Shown here one piece after another: positions 16,352 through 26,460 of a stretch of DNA of 58,274 bases. The notes below the pieces were generated by a model. That model made no database searches. It saw only the letters and a list, made by a program, of their open reading frames with translations, and had not been told where the DNA came from. The number at the start of each line of letters is the position of its first letter. The first letter of the stretch is position 1. The DNA is taken from positions 1 through 58,274 of the forward strand of contig CAMATZ010000038.1 of the NCBI GenBank assembly GCA_945861275.1, in the 5' to 3' direction. The stretch is from Bordetella parapertussis. GTDB lineage: Bacteria > Pseudomonadota > Gammaproteobacteria > Burkholderiales > SG8-41. The position numbers and the translations under genes were made by a program.

Positions 16352-17146
16352 ATGCGCCCCTACCTCGATCTGCTGCGCCACGTGCTGGATCACGGCACGC
16401 AAAAAAGCGACCGCACCGGCGTCGGCACGCTGAGCATTTTTGGCGCGCAACTGCGCTTCGATCTCAACGCCGGTTTTCCGCTGCTGACCACCAAAAGGGT
16501 GCATCTTAAATCGATCATTCATGAACTGCTGTGGTTCCTGAAAGGCGACACCAACGTCAAGTACCTCAAGGACAATGGCGTATCCATCTGGAATGAGTGG
16601 GCGCAACCCGACGGCGAACTGGGCCCGGTCTACGGTTATCAATGGCGTTCATGGCCCGCGCCCGATGGCCGCCATATCGATCAGATCGCGCAGGTGATCG
16701 AACTGCTTCATAAAAATCCCGCTTCGCGCCGCATCATAGTCTCGGCGTGGAACGTCGCCGACCTCGACAAAATGGCGTTGATGCCCTGCCACGCATTGTT
16801 CCAGTTTTATGTCGCCGGCGGCAGGCTGTCGTGCCAGATGTATCAACGCAGCGCGGACATGTTCCTCGGCGTGCCGTTCAATATCGCTTCGTACGCCTTG
16901 CTCACGCTGATGGTGGCGCAGGTGTGCGGACTGAAGCCCGGTGATTTTGTGCATACCTTCGGCGACACCCATGTGTATAACAACCATTTCGAGCAGGCGC
17001 GCGAACAGCTCGCCCGCACGCCGCGCGCACTACCGGTGATGAAACTCAACCCGGCGGTGAAAAACATTCACGATTTCAAATACGAAGATTTCACGCTTCA
17101 CGGCTACGATCCGCATCCGTTGATCAAAGCGCCTATCGCGGTGTAA
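16352..17146 (+). CDS. thyA: Thymidylate synthase
   Basis: The protein makes dTMP from dUMP with methylene-tetrahydrofolate. From the ATG at 16352 it has 264 residues, the same as the E. coli enzyme. The upstream in-frame codons from 16313 do not belong to the family and are left out. The start [15 protein letters not shown] matches the family N-terminus. The nucleophile lies in [12 protein letters not shown], and the folate/nucleotide residues in [24 protein letters not shown] and HVYNNH are all present. folA follows on the same strand, the usual pairing, since this reaction makes the dihydrofolate that FolA reduces. Confidence 0.97.
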   Translation: MRPYLDLLRHVLDHGTQKSDRTGVGTLSIFGAQLRFDLNAGFPLLTTKRVHLKSIIHELLWFLKGDTNVKYLKDNGVSIWNEWAQPDGELGPVYGYQWRSWPAPDGRHIDQIAQVIELLHKNPASRRIIVSAWNVADLDKMALMPCHALFQFYVAGGRLSCQMYQRSADMFLGVPFNIASYALLTLMVAQVCGLKPGDFVHTFGDTHVYNNHFEQAREQLARTPRALPVMKLNPAVKNIHDFKYEDFTLHGYDPHPLIKAPIAV

Positions 17147-17148
17147 TT

Positions 17149-17232
17149 CGTGAGGCGTGAAGCGTGAAAGGTGAGGCGGAAAACCCGGTGGCAAGCGAAG
17201 GCTCGCGCCTCACGCCTCACGCCTCACGCCTC
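17149..17232. repeat. GTGAGGCG/CGCCTCAC inverted repeat
   Basis: A left block of GTGAGGCG-like units (17149-17179) faces a right block of three tandem CGCCTCA units (17206-17232). The repeat fills the thyA-folA junction and runs in frame into the apparent N-terminus of FolA. It is of the dispersed short-repeat type seen between genes in betaproteobacteria. Confidence 0.7.
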
Positions 17233-17715
17233 TCCTTAATTGCGGCGATGGGTAAAAATCGCGTCATCGGCGCGAACGGCGCGATACCCTGGCGGCTGCC
17301 GAACGAACTGCAACTGTTTAAGCGCGTCACCATGGGCCACCACATCATCATGGGGCGCAAGACCTGGGAGTCGATTGGGCGTCTGTTGCCGGGGCGCACC
17401 ACGGTGATCGTCACGCGGCAGCGCGACTACACCGTGCCCGGCGCGATCACTGCCCATACATTGACGGACGCCATCGCCCAATGCGCGAATGACGACGAGA
17501 TTTATGTAATAGGCGGCGCGGCACTTTTCCGCGAGGCGCTACCCAAGGCTGACCGGCTCTATCTTACCGTTGTAGACGCCACACCCGAAGGCGACACGGT
17601 GATGCCGGAAATCAACATGGCCGAGTGGCGCGTAGTGTCTTCAGAAAATCATACTTCCGACGCGAAACACGCGCATGCGTACCGTTTCAGCGTTTACGAG
17701 CACGTGCGCGCGTAG
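17164..17715 (+). CDS. folA: Dihydrofolate reductase
   Basis: The enzyme reduces dihydrofolate to tetrahydrofolate with NADPH, and it follows thyA. Family sequence begins at LSLIAAMGKNRVIGANGAIP (from about 17,233), with the catalytic-loop Trp in PWRLPNE, the NADPH segment MGRKTWESIGRLLPGR and IYVIGGAALFREAL. The family normally starts one or two residues before SLIAA. No ATG lies there: the frame continues upstream through an inverted repeat to a GTG at 17164, with another GTG at 17188. The true start is therefore uncertain. Either the protein has about 25 extra residues encoded by the repeat, or initiation uses a rare codon near 17,230. The gene ends 3 bases before the convergent FecR-domain gene. 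Confidence 0.92.
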   Translation: MKGEAENPVASEGSRLTPHASRLSLIAAMGKNRVIGANGAIPWRLPNELQLFKRVTMGHHIIMGRKTWESIGRLLPGRTTVIVTRQRDYTVPGAITAHTLTDAIAQCANDDEIYVIGGAALFREALPKADRLYLTVVDATPEGDTVMPEINMAEWRVVSSENHTSDAKHAHAYRFSVYEHVRA

Positions 17716-17718
17716 CGC

Positions 17719-19299
17719 TTATTTGACGGCCACCGCGCCGGTGACCGAAGCCGTTCCGGATTTCAGCGCATAGGACGAGATCAACCCATCGCGGTTTGCG
17801 CCGCCGATCACATAGCCCGTGGCGCTTCCCACACCCGCACCCATGCCGGGACACGCCGGGCAGGCCACGGCGAGATTGGGTCCTCCGCCACTCTTCGCGA
17901 ATTGCGTCAGCGGTATCGACGCCGCATTGAGCGTTGCTCCCCAATTGCGTCCGGCTGCATCCTGTACGCCCAGGTTATATCGCGTGATCTCCGGCGTCGC
18001 GCCAAAAGTGACGCGTACCGAAAGATTCACGTTACCGCCCAACTGCCCCGCTTCGTTGATCGGTTGGGTGAAACCCGCCACGGTGTTATAGGTCGCAGCG
18101 GGCCCCGGCAGCACCAGATCAGTCTGACTGCTCACGTTGCCCGTTCCCATGAAATAGAAGAATTTCGGCGTGCGCGCAGAGCCGCCGTTGATAAACACCG
18201 AGCCGCCGGCGTAAATGCCCCAGTTGACATTCGTGCCGTTAATACTCGTCTCACCGGAATCCACCAGCGGCGCGATGTCGCGGCTGTAGCGAAATCCCCC
18301 CGGATCGGCGATAAAGAACGCGCGGTTGTTTGGCCCCAGCAAGATCAGATTCCCGTTATCGGGCGTAACCACAAGGCCGCCATTTTCCAGCACGTCGGGC
18401 GCGACAAATCCAACTACCACGCCCGTGCCCGGCTGTGCGACTGAAAACGCCCCTGGCGCCGGAATATTCAGATCAAGGCCACTGTCGGCCACCTTCACCG
18501 CTAAGCGCAACAGCGCGCGCGCGAGTTGCTTGCGTTCCTGGTCACCATCCACCCAGTCGGCCAGTTTGGAGACGAAGGCCTGCCTGCGCGATCCGCCCTC
18601 GTCCTCCACCGCGCCGCTTTGATCCGGCGCGCCCAGCGGCGCCGGTGCGTTGCGCATAAAGCCGGGCAGCACGCTCAGCCGCACCGGCGGCTTGCCCGGC
18701 GTCGCGGATGCAAAACCAGCTTGATTCGGGCCCAGTTCCACGGTGCCCGAATCATTGCGGATAAAAGTCGCGCCGACATTCACCTTGTTATAGGTGCCCG
18801 GCTCGCCGAGCGCAGCCGCACCCGGCGCCGGTGGCGCAATATAGTGCGGTTCGTGATCTGTGCCGCGGATGCCGATGGTCGCAGTGGGCGTAGACACGCG
18901 ATAATTCTCGCCGGAGCGCCGCCCGATCACGCCGGTAATAGTGCGAAAGCCGCCGCGCAGCAGCGACAAAATGCTACGCTCGGCGCCGTCTTCCTTGCCG
19001 TTCCAGATAAAACTTTGCACCGTGAGCCGTGTATCGGGGCGCATCGCGATAAACCCGGCGTCGTTCATGCGAATGTGCATGGCGCCGGTCTTGCCGGTCA
19101 GCAGCGTATCGCCTTCATTCACCACGGTGTTTTTGGCGGCGTTACGCGCCTGGCCGCCGGCGGCGATAACCTGCGCATCACCGCTGACGAAAATGATGTT
19201 GCCGGCGGGCGCAGCCTGAACGCCATGCGTTACCATGGCGATGAATCCGATGGCGCACGCGACTATGCACGGTAACCATTTGTTGCTAAAGAACATCAC
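17719..19299 (-). CDS. FecR-domain exported protein
   Basis: The protein has 526 residues and a signal peptide ending near VQAAPA. An FecR-type domain follows (GDTLLTGKTGAMHIRMNDAG, then RPDTRLTVQSF and a TATIGIRGT segment). The remainder is glycine- and asparagine-rich with many short strands, which suggests a beta-helix or surface protein. It is not a sigma-factor regulator of the classical FecR kind: it has no anti-sigma region or inner-membrane helix and no sigma gene is nearby. Its ATG overlaps the stop of the TPR/barrel gene by four bases, so the two products are probably made together. The barrel partner may export or display it. The function is unknown. Confidence 0.75.
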   Translation of the reverse strand: MMFFSNKWLPCIVACAIGFIAMVTHGVQAAPAGNIIFVSGDAQVIAAGGQARNAAKNTVVNEGDTLLTGKTGAMHIRMNDAGFIAMRPDTRLTVQSFIWNGKEDGAERSILSLLRGGFRTITGVIGRRSGENYRVSTPTATIGIRGTDHEPHYIAPPAPGAAALGEPGTYNKVNVGATFIRNDSGTVELGPNQAGFASATPGKPPVRLSVLPGFMRNAPAPLGAPDQSGAVEDEGGSRRQAFVSKLADWVDGDQERKQLARALLRLAVKVADSGLDLNIPAPGAFSVAQPGTGVVVGFVAPDVLENGGLVVTPDNGNLILLGPNNRAFFIADPGGFRYSRDIAPLVDSGETSINGTNVNWGIYAGGSVFINGGSARTPKFFYFMGTGNVSSQTDLVLPGPAATYNTVAGFTQPINEAGQLGGNVNLSVRVTFGATPEITRYNLGVQDAAGRNWGATLNAASIPLTQFAKSGGGPNLAVACPACPGMGAGVGSATGYVIGGANRDGLISSYALKSGTASVTGAVAVK

Positions 19300-20627
19300 T
19301 TAAAGTCCCTCCGTAGCATCAGCGATGCTTCATAGCGGCTAAACGCATTGATATCGATATTCGACGCATTGCGCGTGTAGGTCAGCTGCGGGCGCAGATT
19401 CCACACACGGTCAAGGCGCCACACCACACCGAATACGGCATCGCTCTGCGTGTCGGCACGCTGTTCATTAAAAATAACATTACGCGTTTGAAAGCGGCTG
19501 GGCTGATAACCCACCGAGGCATAGACATCAACGTTGTCGCCCCAGCCGGTTTGCCCGCCCAGGCGCAAGCCATAAAGCTTGCGGTCGCCGTCGATGCGCT
19601 GCCCGACATCGCGCTCGTACGCTGCGACCGCGCTTACTGAAAGTGTCGTGCGCTGCGCCGCATTCACCACCTGCGTAAAGCCCACGCCGAGCAGCGTGAG
19701 ATTGGTATCGTTGGCGAATTGCGCGGCGTCCTGATAGCGCGCCCGGTTTGCCGCGCCAAACAATGAAAACTGCTGGGTGCCTGACAGCGCCTGCCGCCAT
19801 TCAAGATTGAATCCGGAAGTACCCCGGTAATTCGTGTTATCGAGATAGTACTGTTGGTATGCGAGCGAAGCGCGTAGCAGACTCGCCGCACTGAACGCAT
19901 ACTGCACGCCGCCGCGCGCATCGAACTGGTTGGCGTTGAAGGTATCGGCGTGTTGATTAAAGCGCAGGCGCGCATCGCCGCCCGCGAACAGCGATGTGTT
20001 CGTGCTCAGCGCATACGACACTTCACCGCCGCCGCCGAGCGACGCAAAATTATCCGCCGTACGCTGACTGGTGGGCGCAAGCTGCAGGCTCAGGCCGAAT
20101 ACCGGCACATACACCTGCCCCTGACTGGTGGCGTTGTTGACGTTGGTGTCGCGACCGGCGGTGATATCCAGATAAGCGGACGCACGCGTCTCGCCACCGG
20201 CGCCGCCATCCATGCGTGCCAGATAAGCGTTGATGGTCGCGCGCGCATTGGGCGGCGGGTCTTGCGTCAGAGCTATGTTGAACTCAGTGCGTGCGCGTCC
20301 GTGATCACCCAGCGCAAAATACGCGCGCGCGAGGTCAAGGCGCGCGCCCGCGTGATTCGGATTGACGATCAACGCACGTTCCAGCGCGATGGTGGCTTTG
20401 TCCGCGCGACCCGCTTCGAGCGCGGCCACACCCAGCAGGTAATCAAATTCAAGATTGCCGGCGTGCGCGTCTTCGTGCGGCTCGAGCAATTTGAGCGCTG
20501 CGGCAGGCTGGCCCGAACGCAGCAGACTGCGCGCCTGTGCCAGATCCGGCGCGGACTGGGCGCCGGCCCAGGCACTGGAAAAAAAGAACAATAAAAACAA
20601 ACAGATACGCTGCACGGGCTGTTCCAC
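19296..20627 (-). CDS. TPR plus outer-membrane beta-barrel (DUF560/Slam-like) protein
   Basis: The protein has 443 residues. The start at 20627 gives a clear signal peptide (ICLFLLFFFSSAWAGAQ). Residues about 25-150 contain TPR-like helices (AGNLEFDYLLGVAALEAGRA, ALIVNPNHAGARLDLARAYF). From about 165 on the chain alternates as in a beta-barrel and ends RYEASLMLRRDFK. The TPR-plus-barrel order matches surface lipoprotein assembly modifier (Slam)/DUF560 proteins, although no similarity search could be run. The downstream, overlapping FecR-domain gene is the obvious candidate client or partner. Confidence 0.7.
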   Translation of the reverse strand: MEQPVQRICLFLLFFFSSAWAGAQSAPDLAQARSLLRSGQPAAALKLLEPHEDAHAGNLEFDYLLGVAALEAGRADKATIALERALIVNPNHAGARLDLARAYFALGDHGRARTEFNIALTQDPPPNARATINAYLARMDGGAGGETRASAYLDITAGRDTNVNNATSQGQVYVPVFGLSLQLAPTSQRTADNFASLGGGGEVSYALSTNTSLFAGGDARLRFNQHADTFNANQFDARGGVQYAFSAASLLRASLAYQQYYLDNTNYRGTSGFNLEWRQALSGTQQFSLFGAANRARYQDAAQFANDTNLTLLGVGFTQVVNAAQRTTLSVSAVAAYERDVGQRIDGDRKLYGLRLGGQTGWGDNVDVYASVGYQPSRFQTRNVIFNEQRADTQSDAVFGVVWRLDRVWNLRPQLTYTRNASNIDINAFSRYEASLMLRRDFK

Positions 20628-20700
20628 CGATCAGATGAACTAAGACACTTGCATGGTCGGTGAATTAGCGCGCAAAGTCAAAAAAGCAATTCAAATCAAC

Positions 20701-22953
20701 CTACGCCACCACGCAATCGACGTAATAACGCAACACCCGGTCTCCCTGCTCCCGGCCGTTTTCCTTGACCAGCCCATGAATGTCAGTCTCAAAACCGGGA
20801 AACTTCTGGTTAAATTCGCGTGCGAATTTTAAAAAGCGCACGATAGTGGCGTTGAAGCGTTCGCCGGGTATCAGCAAGGGTATGCCCGGCGGGTAAGGTG
20901 TGAGCAGTGAACTCGTCACGCGGCCTTCGAGCTGATCAATCTCCACCCGCTCGATTTCACGATGCGCCATGCGCGACCATGCTTCGGCCGGCGGCATCGC
21001 GGGCTGCATGTGCGACAAATACATTTCGGTGGTAAGCCGCGCCACGTCGTTGGCTTTATAGACCTCGTGAATCTGATCACACAAATCGCGCAAGCCGGTT
21101 TTTTCGTACTGCGGATACTTGCCCACGAAGTCCGGCAACAAGCGCCACAGTGGCTTGTTGCTCGCGTAATCGTCCTTGAACTGCTGCAACTCGGTGACCA
21201 GTGTGTTCCAGCGGCCTTTGGTAATACCGATGGTGAACATGATGAAAAAAGAATAGAGACCGGTCTTCTCCACAATAATGCCGTTCTCGGCGAGATACTT
21301 GGTCACTACCGCGGCGGGTATGCCGGTCCTGGCGAAGCGCCCGGTAACATCCAGCCCCGGCGTGATCACCGTGGATTTGATCGGGTCGAGCATGTTGAAG
21401 CCCGGCGCGAGATTGCCAAATCCGTGCCAGCGCTCGTTAGCGCGCAACATCCAGTCGTCGCGATTGCCGATACCCTCATCGGCGAGCCGCTCCGGCCCCC
21501 ACACCTTGAACCACCAGTCCTTGCCGAATTCAGCGTCAATCTTGCGCATGGCGCGGCGGAAATCCAGCGCTTCGAGTATCGATTCTTCCACCAGCGCCGA
21601 GCCACCTGGCGGCTCCATCATTGCCGCCGCCACATCGCAAGAAGCGATGATCGCGTACTGCGGCGAAGTGGAGGTGTGCATCAGATACGCCTCGTTGAAG
21701 GTGTGCTGATCGAGTTTGCGCTTCTGGCTGTCCTGCACCAGGATTTGCGAGGCCTGCGACAAGCCCGCCAGCAACTTGTGTGTGGATTGCGTGGAAAACA
21801 CCATCGATTCCTTGCACAGCGGCCGCTCGCGCCCGATGGCATGCATGCCCTTGTAAAACTCGTGAAACGTGGCGTGCGGCAGCCACGCCTCGTCAAAGTG
21901 CAGCGTATCGACATGGCCGTCGAGCATTTCTTTTAACGTATCCACGTTGTAAACAATGCCGTCGTAGGTGCTTTGCGTGAGGGTCAACACCCGCGGCTGG
22001 GTGTTGGCTTTGCTGGCAAACGGATGCGCCTTGATTTTTTTCTCGATGTTTTCCCACTTGAATTCATCCAGCGGAATTGGGCCGATGATGCCGAAGTGAT
22101 TGCGCGTGGGCATCAGGAACACCGGAATCGCGCCGGTCATGGTGATCGCGTGCAAAATCGACACGTGACAGTTGCGATCAACAATCACCACGTCACCCGG
22201 CGCCACCGTCGAGTGCCACACAATCTTGTTCGAGGTGGAGGTGCCGTTGGTGACAAAGAACAGGTGATCGCAATTAAAAATGCGCGCGGCGTTGCGCTCG
22301 GAGGCCGCCACCGGGCCCGAGTGATCGAGCAACTGGCCGAGTTCGTCCACCGCATTGCACACGTCGGCGCGCAGCATGTTTTCACCGAAAAACTGATGAA
22401 ACATGTGACCCACCGGGCTTTTCAAAAACGCCACGCCGCCCGAATGCCCCGGGCAGTGCCACGAATACGAACCGTCCTGCGCGTAATGCGTCAGTGCGCG
22501 GAAAAACGGCGGCGCGAGACCGTCGAGATAAGACTTGGTCTCGCGCACGATAGAGCGCGCCACGAACTCCGGCGTGTCCTCGAACATGTGAATAAAGCCG
22601 TGCAACTCACGCAGCACGTTGTTCGGGATGTGGCGCGAGGTTTTCGTTTCCCCGTAAAGGAAAATCGGGATGTCGGCATTGCGAAAACGGATCTCCTCGA
22701 CAAAGCCACGCAAGCCGGCGATAGTGGCGGAGGCCTCCTCGACCGAAAACTCCTCATCGTCCACCGACAGAATAAACGCCGAAGCGCGGCTTTGCTGCTG
22801 TGCGAACGACGACAGGTCGCCGTAGCTGGTGACGCCGAGCACTTCCAGCCCCTCTTCCTCGATGGCTTTCGCCAGCGCGCGGATGCCGAGGCCGCTCACG
22901 TTTTCGGAGCGGAAATCCTCATCGATGATGATGACGGGGAAGCGGAATTTCAT
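20701..22953 (-). CDS. PLP-dependent lysine/ornithine/arginine decarboxylase
   Basis: The protein has 750 residues from the ATG at 22953 (MKFRFPVIIIDEDF). The longer frame from 22986 adds residues with no family likeness. The N-terminal wing domain with its receiver-like fold is followed by the PLP domain (fold type I). The cofactor lysine lies in TQSTHKLLAGLSQ, the aspartate region in LHFDEAWLPH, and the PLP histidine/serine segment in VTNGTSTSNK. The size and plan fit the large inducible or biosynthetic decarboxylases (LdcC, SpeF, AdiA) that make cadaverine, putrescine or agmatine. The substrate cannot be told from the sequence alone. No antiporter gene is adjacent, which argues mildly against an acid-resistance role. 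Confidence 0.9.
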   Translation of the reverse strand: MKFRFPVIIIDEDFRSENVSGLGIRALAKAIEEEGLEVLGVTSYGDLSSFAQQQSRASAFILSVDDEEFSVEEASATIAGLRGFVEEIRFRNADIPIFLYGETKTSRHIPNNVLRELHGFIHMFEDTPEFVARSIVRETKSYLDGLAPPFFRALTHYAQDGSYSWHCPGHSGGVAFLKSPVGHMFHQFFGENMLRADVCNAVDELGQLLDHSGPVAASERNAARIFNCDHLFFVTNGTSTSNKIVWHSTVAPGDVVIVDRNCHVSILHAITMTGAIPVFLMPTRNHFGIIGPIPLDEFKWENIEKKIKAHPFASKANTQPRVLTLTQSTYDGIVYNVDTLKEMLDGHVDTLHFDEAWLPHATFHEFYKGMHAIGRERPLCKESMVFSTQSTHKLLAGLSQASQILVQDSQKRKLDQHTFNEAYLMHTSTSPQYAIIASCDVAAAMMEPPGGSALVEESILEALDFRRAMRKIDAEFGKDWWFKVWGPERLADEGIGNRDDWMLRANERWHGFGNLAPGFNMLDPIKSTVITPGLDVTGRFARTGIPAAVVTKYLAENGIIVEKTGLYSFFIMFTIGITKGRWNTLVTELQQFKDDYASNKPLWRLLPDFVGKYPQYEKTGLRDLCDQIHEVYKANDVARLTTEMYLSHMQPAMPPAEAWSRMAHREIERVEIDQLEGRVTSSLLTPYPPGIPLLIPGERFNATIVRFLKFAREFNQKFPGFETDIHGLVKENGREQGDRVLRYYVDCVVA

Positions 22954-23084
22954 GCGTTTCTCCCGGCCGCTAGGGCATACGGCCAATGCGGCGGATTATA
23001 AGGCGCGACCACCAGAAAAACGCACAAGGAATCAAGATTATTTTGCCCCTTGTAGCGAAGCCGCCACCCCTCACTCTTCACGCT

Positions 23085-24173
23085 CTAAGTATTCTGCACC
23101 ACGATCTTCGGAAACATAGACGAGTGATCCTGCTGCTTGTCGGCGATTTTCACCGCCACACGACGCGCGATTTGCTTGTAGATTTGTGCCGCGCGGCTTT
23201 CGGGATCTGCCACCACGGTAGGCATGCCGGAATCGGCTTGTTCACGTATACGAATGTCCAGCGGCAACGAGCCCAGCAATTCAAGGTCGTAATCCTTGCC
23301 CATCCTGGCGCCGCCGCCCTCGCCAAAAATGCGCTCTTCGTGGCCGCAATTCGAGCACATATGCAGCGACATGTTTTCCACAATGCCGAGTATGGGAATG
23401 CTCACCTTCTCGAACATTTTAAAGCCTTTGCGCGCGTCTATCAGGGCAATATCCTGCGGCGTGGTGACGATAATGGCACCGGTCACCGGCACGCGCTGCG
23501 CCAGCGTAAGCTGGATGTCGCCGGTGCCGGGCGGCAAATCGACGATCAGGTAATCCACGTCACGCCATTTGGTTTCGTTGAGCAGTTGCTCCAGCGCCTG
23601 CGTCACCATCGGGCCGCGCCACACCATCGGCGTTTCGATGTCGATCATGAATCCGATCGACATCGCCTGGATGCCGTGGCCTTCCATCGGCTCCAGCGAC
23701 TTGTTGTCCTTGCTCACCGGCTTGCCTTTGATGCCCAACATCATCGGCTGTGACGGGCCGTATATGTCAGCGTCGAGCACACCGACATTTGCGCCCTCGG
23801 CCGCCAGCGCCAGCGCGAGATTGACGGCAGTTGTGCTCTTGCCCACGCCACCTTTGCCCGAAGCCACCGCAATGATGTTTTTCACGCCGGGAACGAGCTT
23901 CACGCCGCGCTGCACCGCGTGCTTGATGATATTCATGGTGACGTTGACGCTGACGTTGCCCACACCCGCCAGCGTCTTCAACTTCGCCGTGATTTCGTCG
24001 CGTATCGGCGCCAGCTGGCTTTTCGCCGGATAACCCAGTTGCACATCGAGCGATACATCGTCGCCGTCCAGCTTGATGTTGCGCACGGATTTACTGGTAA
24101 CGTAATCCTTGTGTGTGTTGGGATCGACGAGCGTTTGCAGCGCGTCTTTGACCTGCTGTTCGGTGATGGGCAT
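23085..24173 (-). CDS. apbC: Mrp/ApbC iron-sulfur cluster carrier ATPase
   Basis: The protein has 362 residues from the ATG at 24173 (MPITEQQVKDAL); codons upstream to 24239 are not conserved. An N-terminal MIP18/DUF59 domain (1-90) is followed by the ParA/MinD-like ATPase with the deviant Walker A GKGGVGKSTTAVNLA near residue 106. A CxxC pair in MCSNCGHEE near residue 275 is the site that holds a bridging [4Fe-4S] cluster in the dimer. The protein carries and transfers clusters to apo-proteins. It diverges from metG, as in many beta- and gammaproteobacteria. The multi-cluster flavoprotein and cytochrome operons here would be heavy users of Fe-S assembly. Confidence 0.95.
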   Translation of the reverse strand: MPITEQQVKDALQTLVDPNTHKDYVTSKSVRNIKLDGDDVSLDVQLGYPAKSQLAPIRDEITAKLKTLAGVGNVSVNVTMNIIKHAVQRGVKLVPGVKNIIAVASGKGGVGKSTTAVNLALALAAEGANVGVLDADIYGPSQPMMLGIKGKPVSKDNKSLEPMEGHGIQAMSIGFMIDIETPMVWRGPMVTQALEQLLNETKWRDVDYLIVDLPPGTGDIQLTLAQRVPVTGAIIVTTPQDIALIDARKGFKMFEKVSIPILGIVENMSLHMCSNCGHEERIFGEGGGARMGKDYDLELLGSLPLDIRIREQADSGMPTVVADPESRAAQIYKQIARRVAVKIADKQQDHSSMFPKIVVQNT

Positions 24174-24316
24174 GGGAATGGCTTCCGGTTTGCGGTGATC
24201 TGTAGTGAGGGCGGAATTGTAATGAGATTTGCCTCCCACGTGTGACTTACAGTGAGGGAATAAGTGCCGGATTTGTTACAATTCAAGTCTTTAGCCCCGA
24301 TTGTGCAATACCCCTC

Positions 24317-26416
24317 ATGACCCAGCGCCGTATATTCGTTACCACCGCCCTGCCCTACGCAAACGGTGCGTTCCACATCGGGCACATCATGGAGTACATC
24401 CAGGCCGATATCTGGGTGCGCTTCCAGCGTATGCTGGGGCACGAAGTGCATTTTTGCGGCGCCGATGACGCCCATGGCGCACCGATCATGATCGCGGCGG
24501 AAAAAGCCGGCACGACGCCGCAGGCTTTTGTTGCAGAAATAGCGGCGGGCCGCCAACGCTACCTCGACGGGTTTCACATCCGCTTCGACAACTGGCATTC
24601 CACTGAATCGCCCGAAAACACCGAGCTATCGCAGGACATTTACAGACGGCTGACCCAGGCGGGCCTGATTTACAAAAAACCGGTCGAGCAGCACTTTGAC
24701 CCGGTCAAAGGCATGTTTCTCGCCGACCGTTACATCAAAGGCGAATGCCCGAAATGCAACGCGAAGGATCAGTACGGTGACGCCTGCGAAGCGTGCAGTT
24801 CGGTGTATGCCCCGACGGAACTCATCAATCCTTATTCAACACTTTCCGGTGCCACGCCGGTGTTGAAAACCTCTGATCATTATTTCTTCAAGCTCTCGCA
24901 CGAGAAATGCGTTTCGTACCTGAAGCAGTGGCTGGACGAGCCGGGCCGCCTGCAAACCCAGGTCGCGAACAAGGCGCGCGAATGGCTGGAAGGCAAGGAT
25001 GATCAGGCGCTAGGCGACTGGGATATCTCTCGCGACGCACCTTACTTCGGCATTCCGATTCCTGATGCACCGGGAAAATATTTCTACGTATGGCTCGATG
25101 CGCCCATAGGCTATCTCGCCAGCTTCAAGAACTACTGTGCACGTGTGGGCATCGACTTTGAGAAATTTTTGGCCGATCCGGCGACAGAGCAAATTCATTT
25201 CATCGGCAAGGACATCATTTATTTCCACACCTTGTTCTGGCCGGCGATGCTGAAATTCGCCGGCAGCCCCTACAAAGCGCCGAATCATGTTTACGTCCAC
25301 GGCTTCATACAGGTGGGCGGCGAAAAAATGTCCAAATCGCGCGGCACCGGCATCAGCCCGCTGCGTTATCTCGACATCGGCATGAACCCGGAATGGTTGC
25401 GCTACTACATCGCGGCGAAGCTCAATGCGTCGGTCGAGGATATCGACTTCAATGCGGACGATTTCATGGCGCGGGTGAATAGTGATTTGATTGGGAAGTA
25501 TGTGAATATTGCGAGTCGATGTGCGGGGTTTATTGAGAAGCGATTTGAGGGCTCACTTTCCGCGTTGCACATCAACGCCGATAAGATACGCAATCAGTTG
25601 CAAAGCGATGATCAATGCTGGTCTTTAATCGGAAAATATTACGAAGATCGTGAATATGGCAAAGCCATCCGCGAAATTGCGGCACTGCTCGATCAGATAA
25701 ATCAATATATTGACAATGAAAAACCTTGGGAACTCGCCAAAGTCAATACCGACACCAACAATGACAGATTGCATGCCGTCTGCTCCACTGGTATTAATTT
25801 CTTCTGGTACTTGACGGTTCTCTTGGCACCAATACTTCCGCGAACCAAAGAAAACGTACAAAAATTCCTTAATCTGACCGACGAGCATTTTCATTGGGGA
25901 CAGTACAAAGCTTTGCCACCAGGTCACAAGATCGGTAAATACACCCACCTCATGACCCGCGTCGATCCAAAGCAACTCGACACGCTATTCGACATAGATA
26001 AGGAAATCACAATAGTGGCAACACCTACACCCCCATCCCACCCTTCCCCCGTCAAAGGGGAAGGAGCGTCAAGCATCGCTAATGCGGCAACGATTACGAT
26101 TGATGATTTTGCAAAGATTGATCTGCGGGTCGCGAAAATCATCAACGCCGAACATGTCGAAGGCGCGGACAAATTATTGAAGCTCACGCTCGATGTCGGC
26201 GCGCTCGGCACGCGTCAGGTATTCGCCGGCATCAAGTCAGCGTACGATCCGGCTACGCTCATCGGCAGGTTCACTGTGGTTGTCGCCAATCTCGCTCCGC
26301 GCAAAATGAAGTTCGGTCTGTCGGAAGGCATGGTGCTGGCCGCTAGCGGCGATACGCCCGGAATATTTCTCCTGTCGCCCGACAGCGGCGCGCAGCCCGG
26401 CATGAAAGTGAAATAA
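24317..26416 (+). CDS. metG: Methionyl-tRNA synthetase
   Basis: The protein has 699 residues from the ATG at 24317 ([17 protein letters not shown]). It charges tRNA-Met. The HIGH motif lies in [11 protein letters not shown], the zinc knuckle in [17 protein letters not shown] (near 155), and KMSKS in [12 protein letters not shown] near 340. A C-terminal tRNA-binding domain (about 590-699) makes the dimeric form. Two oddities appear. The segment 25,481-25,980 (anticodon-binding domain) is clearly AT-richer with different codon choice from its flanks, which suggests a recombined segment. The linker near 26,025-26,075 encodes [12 protein letters not shown] and contains a dispersed repeat hairpin. 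Confidence 0.97.
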   Translation: MTQRRIFVTTALPYANGAFHIGHIMEYIQADIWVRFQRMLGHEVHFCGADDAHGAPIMIAAEKAGTTPQAFVAEIAAGRQRYLDGFHIRFDNWHSTESPENTELSQDIYRRLTQAGLIYKKPVEQHFDPVKGMFLADRYIKGECPKCNAKDQYGDACEACSSVYAPTELINPYSTLSGATPVLKTSDHYFFKLSHEKCVSYLKQWLDEPGRLQTQVANKAREWLEGKDDQALGDWDISRDAPYFGIPIPDAPGKYFYVWLDAPIGYLASFKNYCARVGIDFEKFLADPATEQIHFIGKDIIYFHTLFWPAMLKFAGSPYKAPNHVYVHGFIQVGGEKMSKSRGTGISPLRYLDIGMNPEWLRYYIAAKLNASVEDIDFNADDFMARVNSDLIGKYVNIASRCAGFIEKRFEGSLSALHINADKIRNQLQSDDQCWSLIGKYYEDREYGKAIREIAALLDQINQYIDNEKPWELAKVNTDTNNDRLHAVCSTGINFFWYLTVLLAPILPRTKENVQKFLNLTDEHFHWGQYKALPPGHKIGKYTHLMTRVDPKQLDTLFDIDKEITIVATPTPPSHPSPVKGEGASSIANAATITIDDFAKIDLRVAKIINAEHVEGADKLLKLTLDVGALGTRQVFAGIKSAYDPATLIGRFTVVVANLAPRKMKFGLSEGMVLAASGDTPGIFLLSPDSGAQPGMKVK
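26042..26064. repeat. Dispersed repeat hairpin inside the metG linker
   Basis: CCTTCCCC and GGGGAAGG arms flank a 7-base loop. The motif resembles the intergenic C/G-rich repeats at 35.1, 37.5 and 58.0 kb. Here it is translated in frame between the catalytic and tRNA-binding domains. Confidence 0.6.
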
Positions 26417-26460
26417 GCGTAACTAATTGTTTTTATTACATTTTATTCCAAGGCCTTTCG

